A stretch of DNA of 64,000 nucleotides from an uncultured Clostridia bacterium (GCA_934792465.1 CAKVOK010000008.1:1-64000); one strand, 5' to 3'; shown: positions 17,471-26,599, numbered from the stretch's first letter. Notes: generated by a model not told the origin, from the letters alone. Program-made: numbers and translations.

Positions 17471-19007
17471 TTATATAGACGAAACCGTGAAAAAAGCGGT
17501 TCGCCTTATGCCGGGACTGGAGGCTGTGTCGTATAGGGAATTCAGCCTGCCGCTTGAATATTGCGAAGTTAAATTCAAAGTGAGCACCGGCAGAAAAGCA
17601 GATATTACGGAACAATTTGTTTTGGAAAGCCTCGGATATAATTTTAAGGTAACACCGGCATTTTTGGCTAAAGTATTCGGTATTGACGGCGTATTTACGG
17701 AGGAATGTGTAAAGCGGCTTAAGCGGCTTAAAATAGTCAAGGAAGAAGATGATTCCATACGGCTGACAAAGCTCGGAAAGGTATTTGCTTCCGGCGGATA
17801 CCTGCCGGACGGCAGCGAGGAAAAAAGCATAGGCTTTTACTATGAGAAAAAATTCGGTATGTATTATATATCGGACAGCGGATTTTGTCCGATATACGAT
17901 AAATATGACAAGCTTACAATGCCGGAAAAGACAAAGTTTATAAGCAGAGAGCTTATAGTCGCAGCGGCAAAGGATAAGGGCGAAAATCCCGAAAATATCG
18001 GCGAGGGCAAAATAATAAACGAATTTGTAAGCTTTAATAAGACGCCGGCAGGCAAAACCGATTATATTGAAATATGGCTTTATGACATTGTGAACGAAAA
18101 GCTGATATGCAAGATTTATGACAAGGCGAAAAGCATATTCCGTGACGATATGGCGGAATATATCGAAAACAGCGTATGCCCGGCAGACATAACGGTGAAC
18201 GGCATATACGAAATAATTAAAGGCAATGAATACGCAAAAGAACCGAGCGAGCCTTTTAAAAGGGCAAGGCTTGTGTATGCGGACGCACGCTTTGAGGGGA
18301 CAAGTATAAACGATGATATTGTGCTTGCGGATTGTTTTGATATTGAAAAGTATTTTGATAAATATACGCAGAACATATCGGGCAGAATATATATGATTTC
18401 GCCGTGGCTTTACGGAGAGGTGTTCGACGAGAAAATGCTCGGAATCATAAAGAATGTCGATTTTATCGTAATCGGCAGAAACAAAGGTCTTATGAAAAGC
18501 GGCGATACGGAAAATATGCTTTTGAATTCGACCGACAGCCGGGGAATACCGAACGTGCTTATTTGCAGTATTTTATCCGGAAACAAGGTGTTCTGCACAG
18601 AGAACGTATATATGGAGGGAAGCACCGACTATACCGAACAGCAGGATTTTTATATGCCGGGCGAAACCGTATGCATATGCCGCAGCGGCGCATATTTCAA
18701 AAGGCTTGAAGATATGTTTCTCGAAACCGTGGAACGTGAAATTATAACAGATGATTCACGTAAAATTATAGCGTGTCTGAATTTTTGTCTTAAATGCGGA
18801 AAAGTGGATTTGATGAACAGACTGGCGGCAGCCGTTATAAATATGTTCAAAAATAATAAAACCGTAATTCGGAATGTGTTTGTATTTCTGAAAATAAACG
18901 GTATGCTGGAAATAAACGATGATAATAAGGATATGCTGAAATCGGTGGGTCTGACGGACGAAAATTATAATATACTGCACGAAAAATGGAGTTTTATATG
19001 GAACTGA
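17451..19007 (+). CDS. Unknown protein, partner of the helicase
   Basis: A 518-residue protein I do not recognise. It has no signal peptide or membrane segment. Residues about 55-120 (FLAKVFGIDGVFTEECVKRLKRLKI) look like a winged-helix. The stretch near residue 320 (YMISPWLYGEVFDE) with a later VFCTENVYMEG recalls the layout of phospholipase-D-like domains, but the catalytic HxK is not evident, so any such domain would be degenerate. A strong GGAGGTGAT (17438-17446) precedes the ATG, which lies inside the helicase gene, so the two products are made together and probably act together. rimI starts within its 3' end. Confidence 0.6.
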   Translation: MLWTSFDYIDETVKKAVRLMPGLEAVSYREFSLPLEYCEVKFKVSTGRKADITEQFVLESLGYNFKVTPAFLAKVFGIDGVFTEECVKRLKRLKIVKEEDDSIRLTKLGKVFASGGYLPDGSEEKSIGFYYEKKFGMYYISDSGFCPIYDKYDKLTMPEKTKFISRELIVAAAKDKGENPENIGEGKIINEFVSFNKTPAGKTDYIEIWLYDIVNEKLICKIYDKAKSIFRDDMAEYIENSVCPADITVNGIYEIIKGNEYAKEPSEPFKRARLVYADARFEGTSINDDIVLADCFDIEKYFDKYTQNISGRIYMISPWLYGEVFDEKMLGIIKNVDFIVIGRNKGLMKSGDTENMLLNSTDSRGIPNVLICSILSGNKVFCTENVYMEGSTDYTEQQDFYMPGETVCICRSGAYFKRLEDMFLETVEREIITDDSRKIIACLNFCLKCGKVDLMNRLAAAVINMFKNNKTVIRNVFVFLKINGMLEINDDNKDMLKSVGLTDENYNILHEKWSFIWN

Positions 19008-19429
19008 ACAATCTTAAAGAAAGTTATGTAAAAGACCTTGCGGATATTGAGAAAGAATGCTTTGAAGCACCCTGGACAGAAACGGCATTTTTAAAAGATA
19101 TAACGAATGAAAATGCCGTATATTCCATAGCGGATGCGGACGGAAGTGCAATAGGATATATAGGCGGTTACGTTGCTTTCGATACCGTGTATATAAATAA
19201 TATCGCAGTAAAATCAGATTACCGAAATATGGGAGTAGGCACTGCTCTGCTGAAAGATTTCATAAACAAAACGAAAAATAAAATACTTACGCTTGAAGTC
19301 CGAAAAAACAATACGGCGGCGATACATTTGTACAATAAATTCGGGTTTGATACGGTGGGCGAACGCAAAGGCTTTTATTCCAAACCGAAAGAGGATGCAC
19401 TTATAATGACAAGGGAGATTCAAGAATGA
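18998..19429 (+). CDS. rimI: Ribosomal protein alanine N-acetyltransferase RimI
   Basis: A 143-residue GNAT protein. The opening KDLADIEKECFEAPWTETAF is typical of RimI, and the acetyl-CoA motif NIAVKSDYRNMGVGTALLKDFI (shown in two parts: NIAVKSDYR and NMGVGTALL) is near residue 70; NNTAAIHLYNKFGF follows. It acetylates the N-terminus of ribosomal protein S18 in E. coli. The ATG at 18998 has GGAG 6 bases before it; an ATG at 18986 lacks one. It overlaps the preceding gene by 10 bases and tmcAL by 4, so a translation-related pair rides on the helicase transcript. Confidence 0.88.
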   Translation: MELNNLKESYVKDLADIEKECFEAPWTETAFLKDITNENAVYSIADADGSAIGYIGGYVAFDTVYINNIAVKSDYRNMGVGTALLKDFINKTKNKILTLEVRKNNTAAIHLYNKFGFDTVGERKGFYSKPKEDALIMTREIQE

Positions 19430-20562
19430 AACCGCTCGGTATAATATGCGAATACAATCCGTTTCATACGGGACATAAATATCAAATCGAGAAAACGCTC
19501 GAACGGTGCAACAGCGTTGTATGTGCGATGAGCGGCAGCTTTACGCAAAGAGGGGAAGCAGCGCTGTTTGATAAATATACACGTGCAAAATGCGCCGTGA
19601 TGTGCGGTGCAAGTCTTGTGGTGGAGCTGCCGTTTTTTGCGGCGGTGTCAAGCGCAAATTATTTTGCGGAATACGGTGTTCGCCTTTTGTCGAGAATATG
19701 CTCCGGCATATCGTTCGGCAGTGAGTGCGGAAGCATTGAAGAACTGAAAAACCGAGGGGAAGCGTCGGCGGAAGAGATAAAGCAACGCCTTAAAGAGGGC
19801 AGAAGCTATGCGTCGGCGGTGTCTGTCGCAGACAGAGGCACTCCGAATGACATTCTCGGTATGGAATATCTGCGTGCAGCGGAAAAATATAATATGACGG
19901 CAATGACTGTAAAACGCTGCGGAGAGGGATATGACAGCGAAAATGCGGCCGGAGATTTTATAAGTGCCGCCGCCTGCCGAAAATATGTTTTAAACGGCGA
20001 AATCGAGCGGATATTGAAGTATATCCCGAAAGAAGTTCGGTATATTTTTGAAGAATGTACGAAAAGCGGCGACTATGCCGTGACGCCGGATATTCTTGCG
20101 GTAATATTGCGGTATAATAAGAATGCTCTTGCGGATAATCCGTATATCAAAGAGGGAATAGAGAACCGATTTTACGAAGCGGCGGATATGTTCGTACACA
20201 ACAGCGATATTCTTAGTTACGTCAAGTCGAAGAGATATACAATGACGATGCTTTCGAGGATTGCCGCCTGTGCGTATGTCGGACTGAAAAAGCAGGATTT
20301 TTTGAAATACATGAACGGCGGTGTCGAATATATACGTGTGCTTGCAGCCGATAAAAAAGGCATGGAAATCGTTTCGCAGCTGAAAAAGAACGGCGAAACG
20401 ATTGTTGTAAATTACAGCGATTCAAAAAATCTGTCACCAATCGGAAAAGAAATATTCGAGCTTGAAAAAAAGGCTTCGGATATACGTCTGCTCGGCATGA
20501 AAAATTCGGCATTGCAGAAAAACGAATATACAAATAAATTTGAAATCACGACACGTCCCTAA
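19426..20562 (+). CDS. tmcAL: tRNA(Met) cytidine acetate ligase TmcAL
   Basis: A 378-residue nucleotidyltransferase (formerly YlbM). The HxGH-type motif is in CEYNPFHTGHKYQI (residues 8-21), followed by MSGSFTQRGE and the KYTRAKCAVMCGASLVVELP block. TmcAL uses acetate and ATP to make N4-acetylcytidine at the wobble position of elongator tRNA-Met. The length is normal. The start overlaps rimI by 4 bases, and the hairpin at 20544-20580 ends the transcript. Confidence 0.92.
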   Translation: MKPLGIICEYNPFHTGHKYQIEKTLERCNSVVCAMSGSFTQRGEAALFDKYTRAKCAVMCGASLVVELPFFAAVSSANYFAEYGVRLLSRICSGISFGSECGSIEELKNRGEASAEEIKQRLKEGRSYASAVSVADRGTPNDILGMEYLRAAEKYNMTAMTVKRCGEGYDSENAAGDFISAAACRKYVLNGEIERILKYIPKEVRYIFEECTKSGDYAVTPDILAVILRYNKNALADNPYIKEGIENRFYEAADMFVHNSDILSYVKSKRYTMTMLSRIAACAYVGLKKQDFLKYMNGGVEYIRVLAADKKGMEIVSQLKKNGETIVVNYSDSKNLSPIGKEIFELEKKASDIRLLGMKNSALQKNEYTNKFEITTRP

Positions 20563-20580
20563 TAAGAGCGTGCCGTGATT
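20544..20580. terminator. Terminator between convergent tmcAL and rhamnosidase genes
   Basis: A 12-pair stem with one mismatch (20544-20555 with 20569-20580), a 13-base loop and CTTTTAAT after it on the plus strand. It lies between two convergent stop codons. Confidence 0.7.
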
Positions 20581-20583
20581 CTT

Positions 20584-22725
20584 TTAATATACAATTGTCG
20601 TAATGCCTGTATTAAGCCGGATTTCCTTTCCGCCACTGCGCAAAACGGTGTTAATGCCGTCGGGAATTTCGACTTTGATACAGCTTTCGCTGTATTCAAC
20701 GGAAATTCTTCCTTTTACCGTTGTAATGCTGCCTTTTGCCGTTTTTATAACGTCACGGCACACAGGCTCGATTATGACATTTTCGTATGCAACGGAATTT
20801 GCCGCCTGTCTGATACCGAGAATATATTCATATAAATAGCGGGTAACCGCTCCGAACATCGGATGACACTGTGATCGAACGCCGTTCCAGTATTCTTTGA
20901 GCGTAGTAGCTCCGCCTTTCATCTGACTGTAAAATGAAATGTCTTTTTCCGACGTGAGCAGTGAAACCGCCGTATGCGCATAACCGTTTTTAAACAGGAT
21001 TCTCGTTAATATATCCGTTCCGAAAATACCCGTATCGTAATATCCGTTTTGGTTGTATTTTTCAACGGTATTTTTGAGCGTCCGTTCGTCGCCGATACCC
21101 AAATCTACAGCATAGGCGTTCGAGCCTTGCTCATCGTTTGCGAAGTTCCCGGTGCTTTCATCAAAATAATTGCGTATCAACGCACTCTTTTTCTTTTCAA
21201 TACGTTCGCTCAGCATATCGTCATTTTCATGAATGTTGAGTATATTGCCTATCTCGATTATTTGAAGCATTGATTTTATATAAAAATACGTGTTTACAAA
21301 CGGCTCGGGGATTATCATGCCGCCGAATTTGTTAAGGCTGTCCTGCGCCGGTGCGCACCAGTCGCCCAGACACCATGCATTTTCCATATCGGAAGTCACA
21401 AGCTCGTTTTCGCTGTGATTTTCCATAAATTCAAGCCATTTTATCATGTGCGGATACATATCACGCAATATCTCCGTATCTCCGCACGCCCTGTAATATT
21501 CGTAAGGAACGTTTACAACGGCGCAGCCCCAGCCGCCCGGACCTCCGCCGGAGGGTGTGAAAGGAGCGGTGTATTGAATATGTCCCGTCTTTCTGTCCTG
21601 ACAGTCCGCAATATCATATATCCATTTTTTATAGAACTTCAATGCGTCAAGCTGCATTAATGCAGCACCGCACGTCAGCTGACCGTCGCCTGTGTAACCT
21701 CGGCGTTCCGTATGCGGACAGTCCGACGGTATGCCGCAATGCATATTATCAAGCTGTGTACGTACATACGCTTTTGCAAGCCAGTTTAAAACTTCAACAT
21801 CGCACTCGAATTCGGAGGTTACGGCAACGTCACTGTGAATAACGTCACATTCTGTCACTTCGGCTTCTCCGATTACTTCAAAATAGCGGAAACAAAGCCA
21901 TGTAAACCGAGGGTAAAGCATACGGTTTTCGCCGTTTATATATGTAGTATGCTGGTTGTATACATTTTCCTCACACAGCGTGCCGTCCTCGTTCAGCAAT
22001 TCGCCGTAGCGAACCGTTATTTTCGCCGACAACCCCTTTAATATGGGGTATCCCGAAATTATTTCGCCGACGTCATATATGTTTTTGCCTATTTTCTTCG
22101 GCATGATGCATCGGATAACCCTGTCAGGCGGACAGTCCTGAATGTATAACGATGTTTCGGGCGCTTTGCGAATCTCCACAGGCTTTGCCGACGCATTTCC
22201 ATACGAGCCGTAATCGTGCGTTTCGCCGAGAGTAAGACTGTATTCCGTTATATATCCCGGTTTCCATGTTTCGCCGCCGTCGGAACAAACAGTGCGTGTA
22301 ATTTCGTTTTTGTTTATGTATTCAGCTTTCCAGCATATTTGGACTTTGCCGTAGTCGTAGTCGCAGCCTCGCATTTCATACCAGCCGCCGCCCATAACAA
22401 AACATATCGCATTTGTTTCACGATCAAGATATTCCGAAATGTCGTATACGGGGCAGTATAAGCGATGCCCGAGGCTTTCTTTAAAAGGAATATCGTTAAA
22501 GATAAGCTTATCCCTTTCGTGAAAATCCGTATTCAGCGGAAGAAACAAATCGTTTCCCACTTTTCTGCCGTTTATGAAAAGCTCAAACATTCCGAGAGAG
22601 CCTATTGTTATTTTTACGGTTTCGCCGTTTGCGGATGGCAGCGAGGAATAAATCATCGGGGATATACATTCCTCCGACGGTGCAATCCACACAGCCTTGC
22701 CGAACTCGGCTTTTTTATATGCCAT
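20584..22725 (-). CDS. Alpha-L-rhamnosidase, glycoside hydrolase family 78
   Basis: A 713-residue GH78 enzyme without signal peptide, hence cytoplasmic. The family signature of the (alpha/alpha)6 barrel is near residue 330 (PSDCPHTERRGYTGDGQ), and the C-terminal GATTLKEYWNG supplies the probable second carboxylate; a beta-sandwich precedes the barrel and another follows. GH78 removes terminal alpha-L-rhamnose from oligosaccharides such as rhamnogalacturonan fragments or flavonoid glycosides. It sits downstream of a sugar ABC transporter but has its own promoter at 22836-22864. The ATG at 22725 is preceded by GGAGAT; that site can pair with an upstream segment (see the regulatory entry). Confidence 0.88.
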   Translation of the reverse strand: MAYKKAEFGKAVWIAPSEECISPMIYSSLPSANGETVKITIGSLGMFELFINGRKVGNDLFLPLNTDFHERDKLIFNDIPFKESLGHRLYCPVYDISEYLDRETNAICFVMGGGWYEMRGCDYDYGKVQICWKAEYINKNEITRTVCSDGGETWKPGYITEYSLTLGETHDYGSYGNASAKPVEIRKAPETSLYIQDCPPDRVIRCIMPKKIGKNIYDVGEIISGYPILKGLSAKITVRYGELLNEDGTLCEENVYNQHTTYINGENRMLYPRFTWLCFRYFEVIGEAEVTECDVIHSDVAVTSEFECDVEVLNWLAKAYVRTQLDNMHCGIPSDCPHTERRGYTGDGQLTCGAALMQLDALKFYKKWIYDIADCQDRKTGHIQYTAPFTPSGGGPGGWGCAVVNVPYEYYRACGDTEILRDMYPHMIKWLEFMENHSENELVTSDMENAWCLGDWCAPAQDSLNKFGGMIIPEPFVNTYFYIKSMLQIIEIGNILNIHENDDMLSERIEKKKSALIRNYFDESTGNFANDEQGSNAYAVDLGIGDERTLKNTVEKYNQNGYYDTGIFGTDILTRILFKNGYAHTAVSLLTSEKDISFYSQMKGGATTLKEYWNGVRSQCHPMFGAVTRYLYEYILGIRQAANSVAYENVIIEPVCRDVIKTAKGSITTVKGRISVEYSESCIKVEIPDGINTVLRSGGKEIRLNTGITTIVY

Positions 22726-22814
22726 AATAATCTCCGTTCCGCCGCTGCGCTTCGGCAAATAGTAATGAAACCAATCTCCCTCGGCGCAGTAAAAGAAACG
22801 GGGGAGATTATTAT
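22724..22814 (-). promoter_or_regulatory. Putative RNA switch in the rhamnosidase leader
   Basis: In the minus-strand transcript, AUAAUAAUCUCC (22814-22803) is perfectly complementary over 12 bases to GGAGAUUAUUAU (22735-22724), which contains the Shine-Dalgarno and the first two bases of the start codon. The same upstream arm can instead pair over 8 bases with GGGAGAUU (22780-22773). The two pairings exclude each other. The ligand or trigger is unknown. Confidence 0.5.
22730..22756 (-). promoter_or_regulatory. Hairpin-plus-Shine-Dalgarno element before the rhamnosidase gene
   Basis: Minus strand: GCCG (22756-22753), 8-base loop, CGGC (22744-22741), GGAACGGAGAT (22740-22730). One mismatch to the mreC and minE elements. 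Confidence 0.45.
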
Positions 22815-22835
22815 TTTCTGAAATATTGCAATTTT

Positions 22836-22864
22836 ATTGTAGCATATACATAAATATATGTCAA
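22836..22864 (-). promoter_or_regulatory. Promoter of the rhamnosidase gene
   Basis: Minus strand: TTGACA (22864-22859), 17 bases, TACAAT (22841-22836). This gives a leader of roughly 105 bases carrying the switch-like pairing. Confidence 0.7.
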
Positions 22865-22907
22865 TTTGTTGTTCGGAAAGGGGTCGATTCATGCTTGAAA
22901 ATTCGTT

Positions 22908-23795
22908 TTATCCTTTTACCGCACCTATCATAACGCCTTTTACAAAATATTTCTGTATAAACGGGTATACACATAAAATAGGAAGCGTTGCTATGACGAT
23001 AACGGCATATTTAATGCTTTCACCAATCATTTCTTTGTCGCCGTCGGCTACGCCCTGCGTCATGGAAGCGGTATCGTTCGCAATGAGAATTTGTCTGAGT
23101 ACGAGCTGCAAAGGCCATTTTTCCGCACTGCCCTGGAGGAATATGGAAGCGTTGAACCAGCCGTTCCAATATCCTACACCGTAATAAAGTGCGATAACTG
23201 CCAGGCTTGCCTTGGAAAGAGGTATCATTATTTTAAATAATATCGTAAAATGTCCCGCTCCGTCAATAAATGCGCTTTCCTCAAGCGAGGTGGGAACGGA
23301 GGCAAACGCCGTGCGCAGAATTATCATGTTGTATGTGTTTATTGCCGTGGGAATTATCAGCGACCACAAGCTTCCCGTGAGATTAGCTTCTTTAACAACA
23401 AGGTAAAAGGGGATAAGTCCGCCGGAAAACCACATTGTAAACATTATAAGTATTGTTATCGGTTTTAAGAAGAATACGTCTTTTCTCGAAAGAAAATACG
23501 CACCTACAGACGACAGCGCAAGGCTGATTATAACGCCGAAAACCAATATAAATAATGTGTTCATATATCCGCTGACGATACTCGGATTCTTAAACGCTTT
23601 CACATATGCGTCCGTGGTGAAATTGAGCGGACGAAGCAATATTCCGCCGCCGAGCCTTGTCAGCGCGGCAGAATCCGAAAACGACGCAAATAATACGTAT
23701 AACAGCGGATACAGCGTAATTATTACCATAAAAATCATAAAAACGGTGTTAAATATTTCAAATGCAATTCTTGATTTGCTTTCTTTTATTTTCAT
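22908..23795 (-). CDS. Carbohydrate ABC transporter permease (YtcP/LplC-like)
   Basis: A 295-residue inner permease with six predicted membrane helices. The EAA loop near residues 185-205 reads LEESAFIDGAGHFTILFKIM, the contact site for the ATPase. The C-terminus FVKGVMIGAVKG is characteristic of the LplC/YtcP group, which import complex plant oligosaccharides. It is the third gene of binding protein - permease - permease, 12 bases after its partner. No ATPase gene is present; in this family a shared MsmX-type ATPase encoded elsewhere normally serves. Confidence 0.92.
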   Translation of the reverse strand: MKIKESKSRIAFEIFNTVFMIFMVIITLYPLLYVLFASFSDSAALTRLGGGILLRPLNFTTDAYVKAFKNPSIVSGYMNTLFILVFGVIISLALSSVGAYFLSRKDVFFLKPITILIMFTMWFSGGLIPFYLVVKEANLTGSLWSLIIPTAINTYNMIILRTAFASVPTSLEESAFIDGAGHFTILFKIMIPLSKASLAVIALYYGVGYWNGWFNASIFLQGSAEKWPLQLVLRQILIANDTASMTQGVADGDKEMIGESIKYAVIVIATLPILCVYPFIQKYFVKGVMIGAVKG

Positions 23796-23807
23796 GAAAA
23801 ATCCCCC

Positions 23808-24752
23808 TTACCATAAGCTGGTTTCGCTTATGCGGCGGCTGATTGAGTTTGCGCCGATAACGAAAATACAATTTATCAGCGAATTAAAAAGACCTGCCGC
23901 TGTCGCAAGACCGTATTCGCCTCCGCCGATACCTTTTTTGTAAATATAGTAGGAAAGAACTTCGGAGGTCTGCGCATTGTATGCATTTGTAAGAAGAATT
24001 ATTTTTTCGTATCCTACGGAAAGTATACCGCCGAGGCGCAGTATGAACAGCGTTATTATCGTCGGCAGAATACTCGGCAGCGTAATGCTGAGAGTCTGGC
24101 GGAAACGTCCGGCACCGTCGATTTTCGCCGCTTCGTAGAGCGACTGGTCAACACCGGCAAGCGCCGCTATGTATATAATGGAACCCCATCCCACTTCCTG
24201 CCATATATCCGATATAATGTATATCGGAACGAAAAGAGAAGCATTGTTAAGCAAGGATTCTTCCGGATAGTTTCCGCTTATCGCTCCGATAACGGAGGAA
24301 ACTATGCCGGTTGACGATACAAAGCTTTTTACCATCGAGCATATAACAACCAACGAAATAAAATGCGGCATATATGTAATCGTCTGCACGAACTTTGAAA
24401 AATATTTTGTACGCAGTTCGTTTATCAGGAGCGCCAGAATAATGGGTGCCGGAAATCCGAAAACTATACTTGCCAAGCTTATCGTTACTGTATTTACGAT
24501 GTTTCGCATGAAATACGGGTCGGCAAAAAATCTTCTGAAATTTTCAAATCCTACCCAAGTGCTGCCCGATATTCCTTTTCGCATACTGAAATCCTGAAAA
24601 GATATGAGAATACCGTACATCGGCTTATAGCAAAAATAAATATAAAACAACAGCACAGGTATCATCATGAGATAAAGAGGTGCGTTTTTGTGCATATCTC
24701 TTTTTAGAACTTCAGACAATGTTTTGTTGCCGTATGATTTAAGTCTGATCAT
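23808..24752 (-). CDS. Carbohydrate ABC transporter permease (LplB/YteP-like)
   Basis: A 314-residue permease with six membrane helices. The segment YFCYKPMYGILISFQDF and the EAA loop LYEAAKIDGAGRFRQTLSITLP are typical of LplB/YteP. It forms the channel with the YtcP-like protein. The ATG at 24752 has AAGGAGAT 6 bases before it; a longer frame upstream adds residues without family similarity. The 128-base gap from the binding-protein gene holds two hairpins. Confidence 0.92.
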   Translation of the reverse strand: MIRLKSYGNKTLSEVLKRDMHKNAPLYLMMIPVLLFYIYFCYKPMYGILISFQDFSMRKGISGSTWVGFENFRRFFADPYFMRNIVNTVTISLASIVFGFPAPIILALLINELRTKYFSKFVQTITYMPHFISLVVICSMVKSFVSSTGIVSSVIGAISGNYPEESLLNNASLFVPIYIISDIWQEVGWGSIIYIAALAGVDQSLYEAAKIDGAGRFRQTLSITLPSILPTIITLFILRLGGILSVGYEKIILLTNAYNAQTSEVLSYYIYKKGIGGGEYGLATAAGLFNSLINCIFVIGANSISRRISETSLW

Positions 24753-24756
24753 AGTT

Positions 24757-24783
24757 ATCTCCTTGTCTGCCGCCCTGCACGGC
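24757..24783 (-). promoter_or_regulatory. Hairpin-plus-Shine-Dalgarno element before the LplB-like gene
   Basis: Minus strand: GCCG (24783-24780), 7-base loop TGCAGGG, CGGC (24772-24769), then AGACAAGGAGAT and the ATG at 24752. The GCCG..TGCAGGG..CGGC part nearly equals the minE element. An alternative pairing GCCCTGCA/TGCAGGGC (24807-24814 with 24772-24779) is also possible. Confidence 0.4.
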
Positions 24784-24837
24784 AAAAAAATTACTTAACC
24801 ACCTTTTGCAGGGCAGAAAAAGGGGATTAGTGAGAGT

Positions 24838-24867
24838 GGCAATGTGCAAAGTTCAATGCACATTGCC
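24838..24867 (-). terminator. Intercistronic hairpin after the binding-protein gene
   Basis: A perfect 11-bp stem (24838-24848 with 24857-24867) with an 8-base loop and no T-run, 13 bases beyond the lipoprotein stop. Hairpins here usually protect the abundant binding-protein message from 3' decay or reduce read-through to the permeases. Confidence 0.6.
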
Positions 24868-24880
24868 AATTTATCAATGC

Positions 24881-26491
24881 TTATTTCGCTCTGGCTTTAG
24901 ACCTGTCGTATGCACTCTGAACGATTTTAATAACATCTTCGATTCCCATTCTCTTAAGCTCGGAATAGTACTCGTCAAGCTTGTTTATGTTCATTTTGCC
25001 CGAAATAAGCTTCATCATTGTTTCTTTCTGATATGTTTCTATAGGCGTCATCATATCATTGTATTTTTTCTGTTCCTCGCTTGTGTAATAAAGGGGAGGA
25101 AGCTTGTAGTCGTATGTATCGGACGACGTGAGCTCAAGAGCTTCTTTCTGCTCGTCTGTCTGATAATACTGATATACATATTCAATATCCGCTATAAAAG
25201 GACCGCTGAGCGCCGCACGTGTATATTTCGATATACCCTGTGCGAGAGTAAGACCGCCGTTTTTGCTGCTATCGGTTACGAGAGCCGTATATGTCGGAAT
25301 ATGCTTGCCTCTTTCGCTGTCCTGATATGTGAATGATTCGTTTTCAACACCGAAATTATAAAGAAGCGAGCCTTCTTTGCTATAGCCGAAATCGAGGAAA
25401 CGTGCCGCAATTTCTTTATTTTTTGAGGTTCCGGAAATGGCTGCGCAGTCGAGTGCCGGCCAGTCCTTTTGGCTCCACATCGGTCTGTCGCCTTTGTTTT
25501 TCACAGGGGTTTTCATACCCTCGTATTCAATGCCGCTGTCCGGAAGAATAGATTTTATGTAGTTGCCGAATTCGCCGCCGATTGTTGCGTCTATAACGCC
25601 GTTTTCGCCGTTTGTAACCATTGCCGCACGGCGGTTTTCGTCCTCGTCCGCAAATTCCTTGTCGAGTATTCCGTCTTTATACCATTGATTCAGTTTTTTA
25701 ACATAATCGCCGAAAGCTTCTTCGTAAAGGCCGTATTTAACCTTGCCGTCTTTGTCGTGGTAGAAAGTTCCGGCAAATCCGAATGCCGACGTCAGCGGCG
25801 AAAGGCTTGCCATTTGGCTCATGCGTAGAGAAAGAGGAGATTTTATTCCCATATCCTTAAATTTGTAGAGTGCCGTTTCGAGTTCGTCCAATGTTTCGGG
25901 ACGTTTAAGACCTGCTTTGTCGAGCAAATCTTTTCGGATTATATATGTTCTGAACGAAGCCTGTATTTCGTTCGGACGGATAAACGGATACTGGAAGTAG
26001 TTTCCGTCATCTGTTTTTATAAAGTTTTCGTAATCCGGATTTTCCTTCAAAACCTTTTTGAGGTTCGGAGAAACCTTGTCGATATAAGAATTGAGGTTTG
26101 CGATAACGCCTTCGTCAATAGCTTTTTGAGGTCCGCCGGCATATGTGCTCCAGCTGTATTCCATGATGTCCGGCAGGTCGTCGGAGCTTATGAGTATATT
26201 GAACGATTCGGTTTCCTGTCCGGAAACGGGGTGTTCGAATTTAAGCTTTATACCCGTTGCTTCTTCAAGATATTTTTTTATTTCCGTATCGTTGAAGCTT
26301 GTGCAGCTTGCGCTTATGTGCGGATGCATACTCATCCAATATCTCAGAGTAACGTCTGTCTTGATAGGATAGCTGTCCGAAGTAGTAACTTTTTCAAGCG
26401 TATCGCTGTCGGATGTATTGTTGTCGGTGTTCTTGCAGCCGCCGCATACGAGCATCGAAGCGACAAGAACAAGAGTCAGAATTTTCTTCAT
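24881..26491 (-). CDS. Extracellular solute-binding lipoprotein of the sugar ABC transporter
   Basis: A 536-residue family 1 binding protein of the LplA/YtcQ type. The N-terminus MKKILTLVLVASMLVCGGC is a lipoprotein signal with the lipidated Cys at residue 19 (a Cys rather than Leu at -3 is slightly unusual). A low-complexity Asn/Thr/Asp/Ser linker follows, then the two-lobe ligand-binding fold. The C-terminus carries MKLISGKMNINKLDEYYSEL, typical of the group. It delivers oligosaccharide to the two permeases downstream; the adjacent rhamnosidase suggests a rhamnose-containing ligand, which is an inference from context. Confidence 0.92.
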   Translation of the reverse strand: MKKILTLVLVASMLVCGGCKNTDNNTSDSDTLEKVTTSDSYPIKTDVTLRYWMSMHPHISASCTSFNDTEIKKYLEEATGIKLKFEHPVSGQETESFNILISSDDLPDIMEYSWSTYAGGPQKAIDEGVIANLNSYIDKVSPNLKKVLKENPDYENFIKTDDGNYFQYPFIRPNEIQASFRTYIIRKDLLDKAGLKRPETLDELETALYKFKDMGIKSPLSLRMSQMASLSPLTSAFGFAGTFYHDKDGKVKYGLYEEAFGDYVKKLNQWYKDGILDKEFADEDENRRAAMVTNGENGVIDATIGGEFGNYIKSILPDSGIEYEGMKTPVKNKGDRPMWSQKDWPALDCAAISGTSKNKEIAARFLDFGYSKEGSLLYNFGVENESFTYQDSERGKHIPTYTALVTDSSKNGGLTLAQGISKYTRAALSGPFIADIEYVYQYYQTDEQKEALELTSSDTYDYKLPPLYYTSEEQKKYNDMMTPIETYQKETMMKLISGKMNINKLDEYYSELKRMGIEDVIKIVQSAYDRSKARAK

Positions 26492-26528
26492 GATAAAATC
26501 TCCTTTGCGAATATTTTTTCTTAATCAC

Positions 26529-26557
26529 ATTGTATCACTAAAAAATGTTTTAGTAAA
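26529..26557 (-). promoter_or_regulatory. Promoter of the sugar transporter operon with operator-like repeat
   Basis: Minus strand: TTTACT (26557-26552), 17 bases, TACAAT (26534-26529). The inverted repeat ACTAAAA-N4-TTTTAGT (26537-26554) fills the spacer and overlaps the -35 box, a good position for a repressor or activator site. Confidence 0.6.
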
Positions 26558-26599
26558 CACGTTTTTTTTGCGAATAGACCTCAATTTTTATCATTTACA

